Below, piece after piece: positions 1 through 5,441 of a stretch of DNA of 5,441 nucleotides (its first letter is position 1; each line of letters begins with the position of its first letter). The notes below the pieces were generated by a model. The model was not told the origin of the DNA. It searched no databases and saw nothing but the letters and a program-made list of their open reading frames with translations. Location of the stretch: positions 1 to 5,441 of the forward strand of contig JAGAOA010000129.1 in NCBI GenBank assembly GCA_017623955.1, read 5' to 3'. The stretch is from Opitutales bacterium. Lineage in GTDB: Bacteria > Verrucomicrobiota > Verrucomicrobiae > Opitutales > CAG-312. The position numbers were made by a program, and so were the translations under genes.

Positions 1-127
1 CATCTAATGCATACAAGGCTTTTTTATCTAATGTGCCATTAGGTATATGTGATGAATTTGATATAACAAAAAATGCTCCAACTGCAATTAGTGGAACTAA
101 CCCAATTATTACTGTCTTCTTTTTCAT
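1..127 (-). CDS. Unrecognised membrane-anchored or exported protein, N-terminal 42 codons only
   Basis: The reverse strand opens with ATG at 127-125 and stays open to the window edge, giving 42 complete codons. Three lysines (residues 2-4) are followed by a hydrophobic stretch at about residues 5-22 (TVIIGLVPLIAVGAFFVI), then a polar segment SNSSHIPNGTLDKKALYALD. This is the pattern of a Sec signal peptide or an N-in membrane anchor; there is no lipobox cysteine. I do not recognise the family from so short a piece. The gene lies 108 bp downstream of batE on the same strand, beyond a hairpin terminator, so it is probably a separate transcription unit. No Shine-Dalgarno sequence is visible: the bases before the ATG are an A-run and then ACACGTTACATTT. 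The call as a real gene rests on the textbook signal-anchor start and the lack of stops, so it is likely but not certain. Confidence 0.6.
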   Translation of the reverse strand, partial: MKKKTVIIGLVPLIAVGAFFVISNSSHIPNGTLDKKALYALD

Positions 128-161
128 AAATGTAACGTGTTTTTTTTACTGCTGTTATGTT

Positions 162-175
162 GATAAATATTTATC
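162..175. promoter_or_regulatory. Perfect 14-bp palindrome, possible operator
   Basis: GATAAATATTTATC reads identically on both strands. It overlaps a second short palindrome, TATCGATA at 172-179. It lies 35 bp upstream of the ATG of the left-edge gene and downstream of the bat operon terminator, where a promoter or operator for that gene would be expected. AT-rich palindromes arise readily by chance in AT-rich DNA, and no matching regulator family is recognised, so this is only a candidate. Confidence 0.25.
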
Positions 176-186
176 GATACGCAACA

Positions 187-217
187 AAAAAACTTTCTGC
201 TAAAAAGAAAGTTTTTT
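187..217 (-). terminator. Rho-independent-type terminator of the bat operon
   Basis: A perfect 12-bp inverted repeat (arms 187-198 and 206-217, loop of 7 nt) gives, on the minus strand, AAAAAACTTTCT, a loop, then AGAAAGTTTTTT running on into one more T. It begins 18 bp past the batE stop codon and precedes the next gene. The stem is weak in GC (3 of 12 pairs), but the T-tract is long. The plus strand also ends in six T, so it could act in both directions. Confidence 0.7.
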
Positions 218-235
218 ACATAATAATTAATATTT

Positions 236-964
236 CTATTCACATATTGGCACAAATTCTTTTTTGTTTGTCCAACCTCGTTTCCCAGACGGAGCTTGCA
301 CGTATATATAATTACCTTTATTTTTTAATATGTTAGCAAATGTTCCTTCTTGAACAACAGATTCAACTGGAGCATTCGGCGTTGGGGAAAGTCGCAACTC
401 AACATCATCAGTAAGGGCGATAGCTGTATTTGCAATATTGTTACATCTAACTATTCCTATTACGGCGGTTGCGGTAACTATTGCAAATATAATTCCCAAA
501 AATATATATACAGATGTCCTTTTGACATACATTCGCGGAATCAAAAAGAGGGAAATTGTAAACCAGAAAGCAACGACACAAACGATAATCCATTCAAATT
601 CTGATAATTCTAATAGATACATATCCACAGAAGATTTATCTGGAAGTTGAATTGAATTATCTTTTGCAAAGAGCTTTAAATTTGCTTCAGCTTCTCTCAG
701 ACGTGGTTCTTCAACTAGTGCCTTCATATAGTAGAGCAGTGCTTGACCCTTTTTATTTAGCTTTGCACACGTATTAGCCATATTGAAAAATAGTTGTGCA
801 GAGGCACCTCCTTTATTTATCGCGTTTTGATAACTTTCCTTAGCAGAATTGTAATCGCCATTTTTATAAGAATTATTGCCTAGCATTAAATACTCTTGTG
901 CCGTCTGTGCCCACAAGGAACAGACAAACGTACAAATGCAAAAGAATACTATTTGTTTTTTCAT
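236..964 (-). CDS. batE: BatE: exported TPR protein with two membrane segments and an SH3-like C-terminal domain
   Basis: This 242-aa protein is the last gene of the operon. Residues 1-19 are a signal peptide (lysines at 2-3, hydrophobic core, cleavage plausible after SLWA). Two TPR-like helical repeats cover about 22-55 and 57-90, with the phrases YKNGDYNSAKESYQNAI and KKGQALLYYMKALVEEPRL. Two membrane segments follow at about 124-143 and 151-173. Residues 184-240 resemble a bacterial SH3 domain (DVELRLSPTPNAPVESVVQEG and a GKRGWTNKKEF ending). This order is the usual one for BatE, taken to be an envelope scaffold acting with BatA–BatD. The start lies 3 nt after the batD stop and in the same frame. 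There is no clear Shine-Dalgarno sequence (AATTAAAATAGTAT before ATG), so translation may depend on coupling to batD. The TAG stop is followed three codons later by an in-frame TAA. Confidence 0.85.
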   Translation of the reverse strand: MKKQIVFFCICTFVCSLWAQTAQEYLMLGNNSYKNGDYNSAKESYQNAINKGGASAQLFFNMANTCAKLNKKGQALLYYMKALVEEPRLREAEANLKLFAKDNSIQLPDKSSVDMYLLELSEFEWIIVCVVAFWFTISLFLIPRMYVKRTSVYIFLGIIFAIVTATAVIGIVRCNNIANTAIALTDDVELRLSPTPNAPVESVVQEGTFANILKNKGNYIYVQAPSGKRGWTNKKEFVPICE

Positions 965-967
965 ATA

Positions 968-2851
968 CTATTTTAATTGCGAATGAATTTTTTGAAGTTT
1001 GCTCATTAGCGATTGTATATCGACTGATGTTTTATCTAACCCGCCATAATTTATAGCATCAACACCAGCAAAGAATGTAGAAACAGCTTCTATTTCATCT
1101 GGAGTAAATCCGTTCTCAAGCATTATTTCTTTTGCCTGACGCAATAAAATAGCTTCACTTTCTATTAAATCTGGGACTGTTGCAGCTAAGGCGTTTTGGA
1201 TAGTCTTTCTAGCATTCTCAAGAAAGTTTGGTGTGTCGTTTTTACCAGCTGCATCTTTGGCTAGTTTTAAATGGTATGTTGCCTTCTTGAGCGATTTTAC
1301 ACGGTGGGCATAGACTGGATCATTTTCAAGTTTTAACTTCCTTGTTTTATAGAATATAAATAACACTACGACAATTAAAATGACTATTTGGATTATCCAA
1401 AATTGTGGAGACTCAAATAGATTAGAATGACCTGCAACTTGTTTTGTTTCGATTATTTTTTCAAAGTTTGGTTCAACTTTTTTATTGGCAACGGAAGATT
1501 TTGTTTCTTCCTTCTGTTTTGGTATTCCACTTGGGGCTACGCCGATTGATGCTCCATCTACAGTCAATGTTTTATATTCGTTCTTTTCGGAATCAAAGTA
1601 ACTGAATACTATCTCAGGGGTTTTTGTTAAATCTGGCTTTTTGGGTACTATTGTATAACGAAAATTTTTTATACCAATATATTGTTTTCCGTTACTTTCA
1701 TCGGTAAAAGATGTTTTGGCTCCGTATGTTTTCCAATCGTTTGCGTTTACCATTTGTGGAGCATTTATTCTAGGGAAGTTACCCATACCTACAAGTTCAA
1801 TAGTAACTACACATGGTTCACCAACGCTAATTGAATTAGGTTCAACTTTGGCTTGCGAAATTGAAAATTTGCCAATTGCTCCACTGAAATTTGCAGGCTT
1901 GTTTTCTGATGGTAATTCGGAAACTGTTATTTTTTTATCTTCGGTTGATACCTCAAATGGAATTTGATTTGTACCTCCAAACGACATAAAAAATGGATCT
2001 ACATTCATCTCTTGCAAAAATATTCCATTTGCATTGAAGTCTAGATTGTATGATCCAGCTTTTAATGGCGTTACAAGTATATCAAAAATAGTTACTTTTT
2101 CACCATCTTTATCGGTTTTTGTTGCACTTTTATCGTCTAGAAGGATACAGTCGAAGGCATCAGATTTATTTACTTGTGGAATCATTCTAGCAAGTTTAAA
2201 GCCATTGTTAACGAGTTCTTTACTGCAAGAAAATACTAACTTACATGGAATAGCTTCTCCAACATATATTTTTCCTTTAGGAAGCTCTAATTTTAATGAT
2301 ATATGGTCTGAGAGCTTTCCAAGTGATTGTTGTTGCCTTTGATATGCTTGTTGTGCATGTTGCAATCTAGAATGTTGCATATTACGCATACGTTGAAATA
2401 TTGATGGAAATCCAAATGGGTCTTCATCTTCGTCATCAAAAAATGAGTTTGATTGATTTAGTACTTGCTGTGGAGCCGTTTTGCTTACAGTAAGTTTAGC
2501 CGATGGTATGCGATATTTTTTATTATCGTGTTCTATTGTCCATTCTGGAACGGTGTAATCGCCTTCGTTTTGTGCGTAAACAGAATAAATCAACTCTGTT
2601 TGCGATGACATTTTTCCATTTACGATAGACATTCGTTGAGAACTACTTTTTCCAACTATCCTTAAGCCTTGTGGCATTGGAATTATTGATGAATCAACAC
2701 TTCCACGTAATCCATCTAGGATAATTGTGTATTTAGCGGTCTCTCCTGGGTAGATTGTATTAGGGGAAAATCCGCCACCCTTGATATCTACTGCGAGTGA
2801 AGTTAGCGTAGTGGTTGCTAATATGAGTGTATATAATAATATCTTTTTCAT
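968..2851 (-). CDS. batD: BatD: exported, membrane-anchored oxygen-tolerance family protein
   Basis: From ATG at 2851 the product has 627 residues and begins with a signal peptide (MKKILLYTLILATTTLTSLA). Two beta-rich regions typical of BatD follow, about 24-125 and 180-440. They include the phrases YPGETAKYTIILDG, IYVGEAIPCKLVF, FSGAIGKFSIS and VGEPCVVTIELVGMGNFPRI. They are separated by an acidic, then Q/R-rich linker (about 133-178). One membrane segment (about 484-501, FWIIQIVILIVVVLFIFY) precedes a helical C-terminal region of roughly 120 residues. The family is thought to form the large extracytoplasmic part of the Bat complex; the molecular activity is unknown. I chose this ATG because it shares one base with the preceding TAA (TAATG), has AAGGA 6 nt upstream, and begins directly with a signal peptide; a TTG two codons earlier is less likely. 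The stop is TAG. Confidence 0.9.
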   Translation of the reverse strand: MKKILLYTLILATTTLTSLAVDIKGGGFSPNTIYPGETAKYTIILDGLRGSVDSSIIPMPQGLRIVGKSSSQRMSIVNGKMSSQTELIYSVYAQNEGDYTVPEWTIEHDNKKYRIPSAKLTVSKTAPQQVLNQSNSFFDDEDEDPFGFPSIFQRMRNMQHSRLQHAQQAYQRQQQSLGKLSDHISLKLELPKGKIYVGEAIPCKLVFSCSKELVNNGFKLARMIPQVNKSDAFDCILLDDKSATKTDKDGEKVTIFDILVTPLKAGSYNLDFNANGIFLQEMNVDPFFMSFGGTNQIPFEVSTEDKKITVSELPSENKPANFSGAIGKFSISQAKVEPNSISVGEPCVVTIELVGMGNFPRINAPQMVNANDWKTYGAKTSFTDESNGKQYIGIKNFRYTIVPKKPDLTKTPEIVFSYFDSEKNEYKTLTVDGASIGVAPSGIPKQKEETKSSVANKKVEPNFEKIIETKQVAGHSNLFESPQFWIIQIVILIVVVLFIFYKTRKLKLENDPVYAHRVKSLKKATYHLKLAKDAAGKNDTPNFLENARKTIQNALAATVPDLIESEAILLRQAKEIMLENGFTPDEIEAVSTFFAGVDAINYGGLDKTSVDIQSLMSKLQKIHSQLK

Positions 2852-4893
2852 TACCAATCCTTGTAGGACTTTTCAAATCGTTGTTTTTGTTCTCCGAAAC
2901 CACGCAGAGGCAATATTTTTTCGCCTTCTTTCATAGACTCTAGCAGTTGTTTTGCTTCTGCTTTTGTCATTACGCCTTCGGCTTTTCTATAATTATCTTT
3001 AGATTTCTCTTCTGATTGTTTTGCAGATTGTACAGGTTGTTGCTTTGGTATGGCTTGTTCATCTTTATTGCCATCCTTAGTTTGTTTTGCGTTGTCTTGT
3101 TTTGATTTATCAGAAGATGATTGTTGTTGCTGTTTTTGTTGTTCCGACTTTTTGTTTTCTATGGCTTGTTCATCTTGATTTTGTTTTGAACTATCTTGTT
3201 TTTGCTCTTTATCTTGTTTGTTACTTTTGTCGTTTTTTTGATTTGATTTGTTGTTTTGTTGCTGTTTGTTTTTATCAGAACTATCTTGGTTATTTTTGTT
3301 TTGCTGACTGTCTTTATTGTCTTGATTCTGCTGGTTCTGCTGATTGTCTTTGTTTTGCTGATTGTCTTTATTGTCTTTGTTCTGCTGGTTCTGCTGATTG
3401 TCTTTGTTTTGCTGATTGTCTTTATTGTCTTTGTTCTGTTGGTTCTGCTGATTGTTTTGATTATTTTGATTGTCGTCGTTACGCACCAATTTTTTTAAAT
3501 CTTCTTTTAGTTTTTCTAAGGTTTTGAACTGTTTAGACATTACATTAGTATTGTTCTCAAGTTCTGTAAATTGGGATATTTGAGATGTCAATTTTTTATA
3601 AGATTGGTTTGTTAGATTGAAATTTTCTTTCGCATTTTCGAAATCGGGGTTTAACGACAGTGCATCGGAATATAATTTTATAGCTTCTTTTACTTGCTCT
3701 TGCGATACATTCCATGCTTTTTGGCTAGAATTTATATCATTCTTTAATTCCTCAGGCATTTTTTGTAAAGATTCACATTGCGAAATTGTTTGTTGGAGAC
3801 GTTGTTGAAATTGTTGATTTTTCAATGGACTCTGTTTTGTTACTGCTTTTTTTTCTTCTTCATTTTTTGCATTAGCTAACATTTCTTTTTCTTGTTTTAA
3901 GAGCGGGGCTCCTTCTTTTAACAAGTTGATTCCTTGTTGGGTCACTCCATTATATCCACCGAATGCTTGTTGCATTTTAGATGATATTTCTATTGGGGTA
4001 TTTGCTTCAACCAGAGGATTTATAGCAGTTTTGAATTTTATATTTGCAATATTATATAACGCCTTAGCATGCATTTGATAGTCTTCGGGAGACATTTTCA
4101 TAGCACGTTCAAAGTCTTCTTGTGCTTGTGTATATTCTTTTTTGTTATAGGCGTCTACACCGAGATTAAATACATCTATGGCATTCAATTCTTTCTTTTG
4201 TTGCGGAGCAGATTGCGGCTTTTCTTCTATTTTCTCAAGCTTAACAGGTTGCTCAGGCAATAGTTTTGCAGTAGTATTTATAATATCGTTAGCTTGTAAA
4301 TCATTTTGCGATACAGTAATTAAGCCTAGTAGCAATAATGAGCTTAGTTCGCGGCGTGATATGAAAAATCTTCTAGTGCCTACTAATGTTTCAAGTGCCA
4401 AAAGTATTATAGCAATTACCAATGGTATTTGAAAGCGTTCGATTGCTAGGCGTTTCATTCTAGATGCTAATTCCTCTTCGGGTGCTTTTTTTATTCCATC
4501 GTTGAATATTTTATCGACAGATTCTGTTGATAATTGTCCATAAAAACCACCAGTTACTTTTGCTATTTGGGTCAATACTTTTTCGTTGAGCTTACTCTTT
4601 ACGATGTTGCCATTCTCATCTCTAACTTTTACAGAGCGTCCATACTCATCTGTTATTGATATTGCTTCGCCTTTAGTGCCCCCGACTCCCAAAGTATAGA
4701 TGATAATTCCATTTTTTGCGGCATCTTCTGCTTTTGCTAATGCCGATGCTTCAAGTTCTTCACCATCGCTTATTAGTACTATGATTTTTTGTGCCGATGA
4801 TTTTGCAAATGCTATTTCTGCTTCGGTTATTGCTGATGCAATATTTGTACCTCCGCGTTGTATTACGTTTGTGTCTAATGCTTCTAAAGACAT
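2851..4893 (-). CDS. BatB C-terminal half fused to BatC (TPR protein), downstream fragment
   Basis: The open frame after the internal stop has its first usual start at ATG 4893, giving 680 residues; no ATG, GTG or TTG lies between the stop and this codon. Residues 1-145 are the second half of a VWA domain, with the MIDAS threonine (T16, GGTN) and aspartate (D43, SDGE) but no DxSxS. Residues about 154-175 form a membrane helix, and 184-195 a further hydrophobic stretch that looks like the former signal peptide of a separate BatC. TPR-like helices follow at about 236-292 (NLGVDAYNKKEYTQAQEDF) and 392-436. Residues about 470-635 are low-complexity Q/N/D/K. The tail MTKAEAKQLLESMKEGEK to KDW is typical of BatC. 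No Shine-Dalgarno sequence precedes 4893, and the product would lack the start of the VWA fold. It is probably the back half of an interrupted gene rather than a gene that begins here. Confidence 0.6.
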   Translation of the reverse strand: MSLEALDTNVIQRGGTNIASAITEAEIAFAKSSAQKIIVLISDGEELEASALAKAEDAAKNGIIIYTLGVGGTKGEAISITDEYGRSVKVRDENGNIVKSKLNEKVLTQIAKVTGGFYGQLSTESVDKIFNDGIKKAPEEELASRMKRLAIERFQIPLVIAIILLALETLVGTRRFFISRRELSSLLLLGLITVSQNDLQANDIINTTAKLLPEQPVKLEKIEEKPQSAPQQKKELNAIDVFNLGVDAYNKKEYTQAQEDFERAMKMSPEDYQMHAKALYNIANIKFKTAINPLVEANTPIEISSKMQQAFGGYNGVTQQGINLLKEGAPLLKQEKEMLANAKNEEEKKAVTKQSPLKNQQFQQRLQQTISQCESLQKMPEELKNDINSSQKAWNVSQEQVKEAIKLYSDALSLNPDFENAKENFNLTNQSYKKLTSQISQFTELENNTNVMSKQFKTLEKLKEDLKKLVRNDDNQNNQNNQQNQQNKDNKDNQQNKDNQQNQQNKDNKDNQQNKDNQQNQQNQDNKDSQQNKNNQDSSDKNKQQQNNKSNQKNDKSNKQDKEQKQDSSKQNQDEQAIENKKSEQQKQQQQSSSDKSKQDNAKQTKDGNKDEQAIPKQQPVQSAKQSEEKSKDNYRKAEGVMTKAEAKQLLESMKEGEKILPLRGFGEQKQRFEKSYKDW
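3302..3455 (-). repeat. 54-bp tandem repeat in the Q/N/D/K-rich tract of BatC
   Basis: The motif TTCTGCTGGTTCTGCTGATT (plus strand) begins at 3326 and 3380, and again at 3434 with one base changed, a period of 54 bp. The encoded unit is 18 residues built from NKD, NQQ and QQN-type triplets, so a 9-bp sub-period is nested in it. About two copies are near-identical, with more degenerate copies on each side. Such DNA is prone to slippage, so the copy number is probably variable between strains. The tract is likely a flexible hydrophilic linker between the TPR region and the C-terminal tail. Confidence 0.85.
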
Positions 4894-4974
4894 TGTAAAT
4901 GCATCGTAGTCTAAGGTTAGTGGACACTGTAAAAATGCTTGTCCGCTGAAGGCAACGATACCTACTCTGTCGCC

Positions 4975-5355
4975 TTACAACATTTTAGATAAATCTATTA
5001 CGGCAAGTTTTGCTCGTTCTAATCTATTTGGAGTTATGTCTTCGGCAAGCATACTTTTAGACGTATCTATTGCGAAAATAATGTCTGTGCCTTTAGCCTT
5101 ACTTTCCTCCCAACGATAACCATATTGTGGACGGGCTAGGGCAATACATATTGCGACAATTCCCAATGCAAACATCACACATTTTAAAGTTGCCTTAGTT
5201 TTGCTATATGTTTTTGAAAGTTCAGGCAAAAGCTTTGCTGAAGCAAAGGTTTCAAGGTCTTTTTTTCTTCTGTGCAATGTTAGCAGATGTACTATCGTAA
5301 TTATTGCGACTGCTACGATTGCAACGTAAAGCCAAACTGGAGAATTAAAGTTCAT
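4975..5355 (-). CDS. BatB N-terminal fragment (two membrane segments, start of VWA domain)
   Basis: ATG at 5355 opens a 126-aa frame ending at TAA 4975-4977. Membrane segments lie at about 5-27 and 57-75. Between them is a positively charged loop (HRRKKDLETFASAKLLPEL) of the type seen in BatA and BatB. After ARPQYGYRWEE, the first VWA strand carries the MIDAS motif DTSKS (97-101) in DIIFAIDTSKSM, then the typical ITPNRLERAKLAVIDL helix. The fold is cut after the first strand and helix, so on its own this piece should not bind metal or form a VWA domain. The start is supported by its 4-nt ATGA overlap with the end of batA. No Shine-Dalgarno sequence is visible, which fits coupling to batA translation. 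It is almost certainly the front part of the interrupted batB–batC gene. Confidence 0.75.
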   Translation of the reverse strand: MNFNSPVWLYVAIVAVAIITIVHLLTLHRRKKDLETFASAKLLPELSKTYSKTKATLKCVMFALGIVAICIALARPQYGYRWEESKAKGTDIIFAIDTSKSMLAEDITPNRLERAKLAVIDLSKML

Positions 5356-5441
5356 GGTAAAGTTCTAAATTTAGTATTAGCAAGTATCAATTTTATAGCC
5401 AATACGGCTAGTGCTGCCATTGCGAAGTATTGAAATAGTTC
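5352..5441 (-). CDS. batA: BatA C-terminal end (partial): VWA membrane protein
   Basis: The reverse strand from the window edge is open for 29 codons (ELFQYFAMAALAVLAIKLIL, then ANTKFRTLP) and ends in TGA at 5354-5352. A terminal membrane helix followed by an N-T-x-F-R-x-L-P ending is characteristic of BatA, whose last membrane segment closes the protein after the VWA domain. The VWA domain itself lies outside the window. The TGA overlaps the batB start as ATGA, so the two would be translationally coupled. Identification rests on the terminal helix, the ending and the position directly before batB; the fragment is too short for more. Confidence 0.75.
   Translation of the reverse strand, partial: ELFQYFAMAALAVLAIKLILANTKFRTLP

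Larger units (their letters stand above)
2851..5355 (-). pseudogene. batB–batC fusion gene interrupted by an in-frame TAA
   Basis: Read through the stop at codon 127, this frame spans 834 residue positions and makes one coherent protein. It starts with two N-terminal membrane segments (about 5-27 and 57-75), followed by a VWA domain (about 90-280) and a third membrane segment (about 308-329). A second hydrophobic stretch, TPR repeats, a Q/N-rich tract and a conserved BatC-type tail ending in KDW follow. The three MIDAS elements are D97-T-S-K-S101, T170 in GGTN and D197 in SDGE. Nothing but the stop is damaged: VIDLSKML, then TAA, then GDRVGIVAFSG continues exactly as in BatB proteins. VWA–TPR fusions of this kind are known in proteobacteria, so the fusion itself is credible. 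The gene overlaps batA by 4 nt and batD by 1 nt, as expected for a gene meant to be translated whole. A sequence error or strain variant is as likely as true decay. Confidence 0.7.

Noticed and set aside
128..186. Sigma-70-type promoter for the left-edge gene (TTGCGT and CATAAC on the minus strand)
   Set aside because: The two hexamers match the consensus poorly and are 19 bp apart; no Bacteroidota-type TAnnTTTG element is present either. A promoter probably exists here, but I cannot place it.
350..650. Two overlapping plus-strand open frames within batE
   Set aside because: They lie opposite a well-supported batE with signal peptide, TPRs and SH3-like domain, and their products look like no known protein.
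2852..2857. TTG start for BatD two codons upstream of the ATG
   Set aside because: The ATG at 2851 starts directly with the signal peptide, overlaps the previous stop as TAATG and has a properly spaced AAGGA; the TTG would sit within 3 nt of that site.
3087..3527. Long plus-strand open frame, rich in C, L and F, opposite BatC
   Set aside because: It is the antisense shadow of the Q/N/D/K-rich repeat: the coding strand lacks the codons that would create stops on the other strand. It has no family resemblance and no start signal.
4894..4974. Programmed frameshift joining the two BatB parts
   Set aside because: Both parts are in the same frame, so no shift is needed, and no slippery sequence is present; only a substitution of the TAA would restore the protein.
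4975..4977. Altered genetic code with TAA as sense
   Set aside because: TAA also ends the same gene at 2853-2851, exactly at the TAATG junction with batD, and TGA and TAG end the other genes, so all three codons act as stops here.

Overview
The window holds most of a Bat (Bacteroides aerotolerance) operon, all on the minus strand, read from the right edge to the left: batA (last 29 codons only), a batB–batC fusion, batD and batE. It ends in an AT-rich hairpin terminator, and the first 42 codons of an unrecognised gene follow at the left edge. The genes are tightly packed: batA and batB overlap by 4 nt (ATGA), batB–batC and batD overlap by 1 nt (TAATG), and batD and batE are 3 nt apart. This points to one transcript with translational coupling.

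The main anomaly is a single in-frame TAA at 4975-4977 inside batB. The frame is intact and family-like on both sides, with no frameshift. The stop falls just before the conserved GDRVGIVAFSG strand of the von Willebrand factor A (VWA) domain. It leaves the DxSxS part of the metal-ion-dependent adhesion site (MIDAS) on a 126-aa N-terminal fragment and the T and D parts on a 680-aa C-terminal fragment. A recent nonsense mutation, a strain variant or a sequencing/consensus error are the simplest readings.

BatA and BatB are membrane-anchored VWA proteins. BatC and BatE carry tetratricopeptide repeats (TPRs). BatD has a large exported beta-rich region and one membrane anchor. In related bacteria they are thought to form an envelope complex, usually next to a MoxR AAA+ ATPase and a DUF58 protein. 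Those genes would lie upstream, beyond the right edge, and are not seen here. The exact function is unsettled: aerotolerance in Bacteroides fragilis was the founding phenotype, and other species show envelope or stress roles.

The DNA is AT-rich and most starts lack a clear Shine-Dalgarno sequence; only batD has a good one. TGA, TAA and TAG all serve as stops, so the standard bacterial code is the best reading. The full batA-to-batE set, with BatE carrying an SH3-like tail, suggests Bacteroidota or the Verrucomicrobiota/Lentisphaerota group. The fused batB–batC and the style of BatD lean me to the latter, but this is an inference from family resemblance. The C-terminal part of BatC contains a Q/N/D/K-rich tract with a 54-bp tandem repeat. 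I found no RNA genes, mobile elements or CRISPR arrays.
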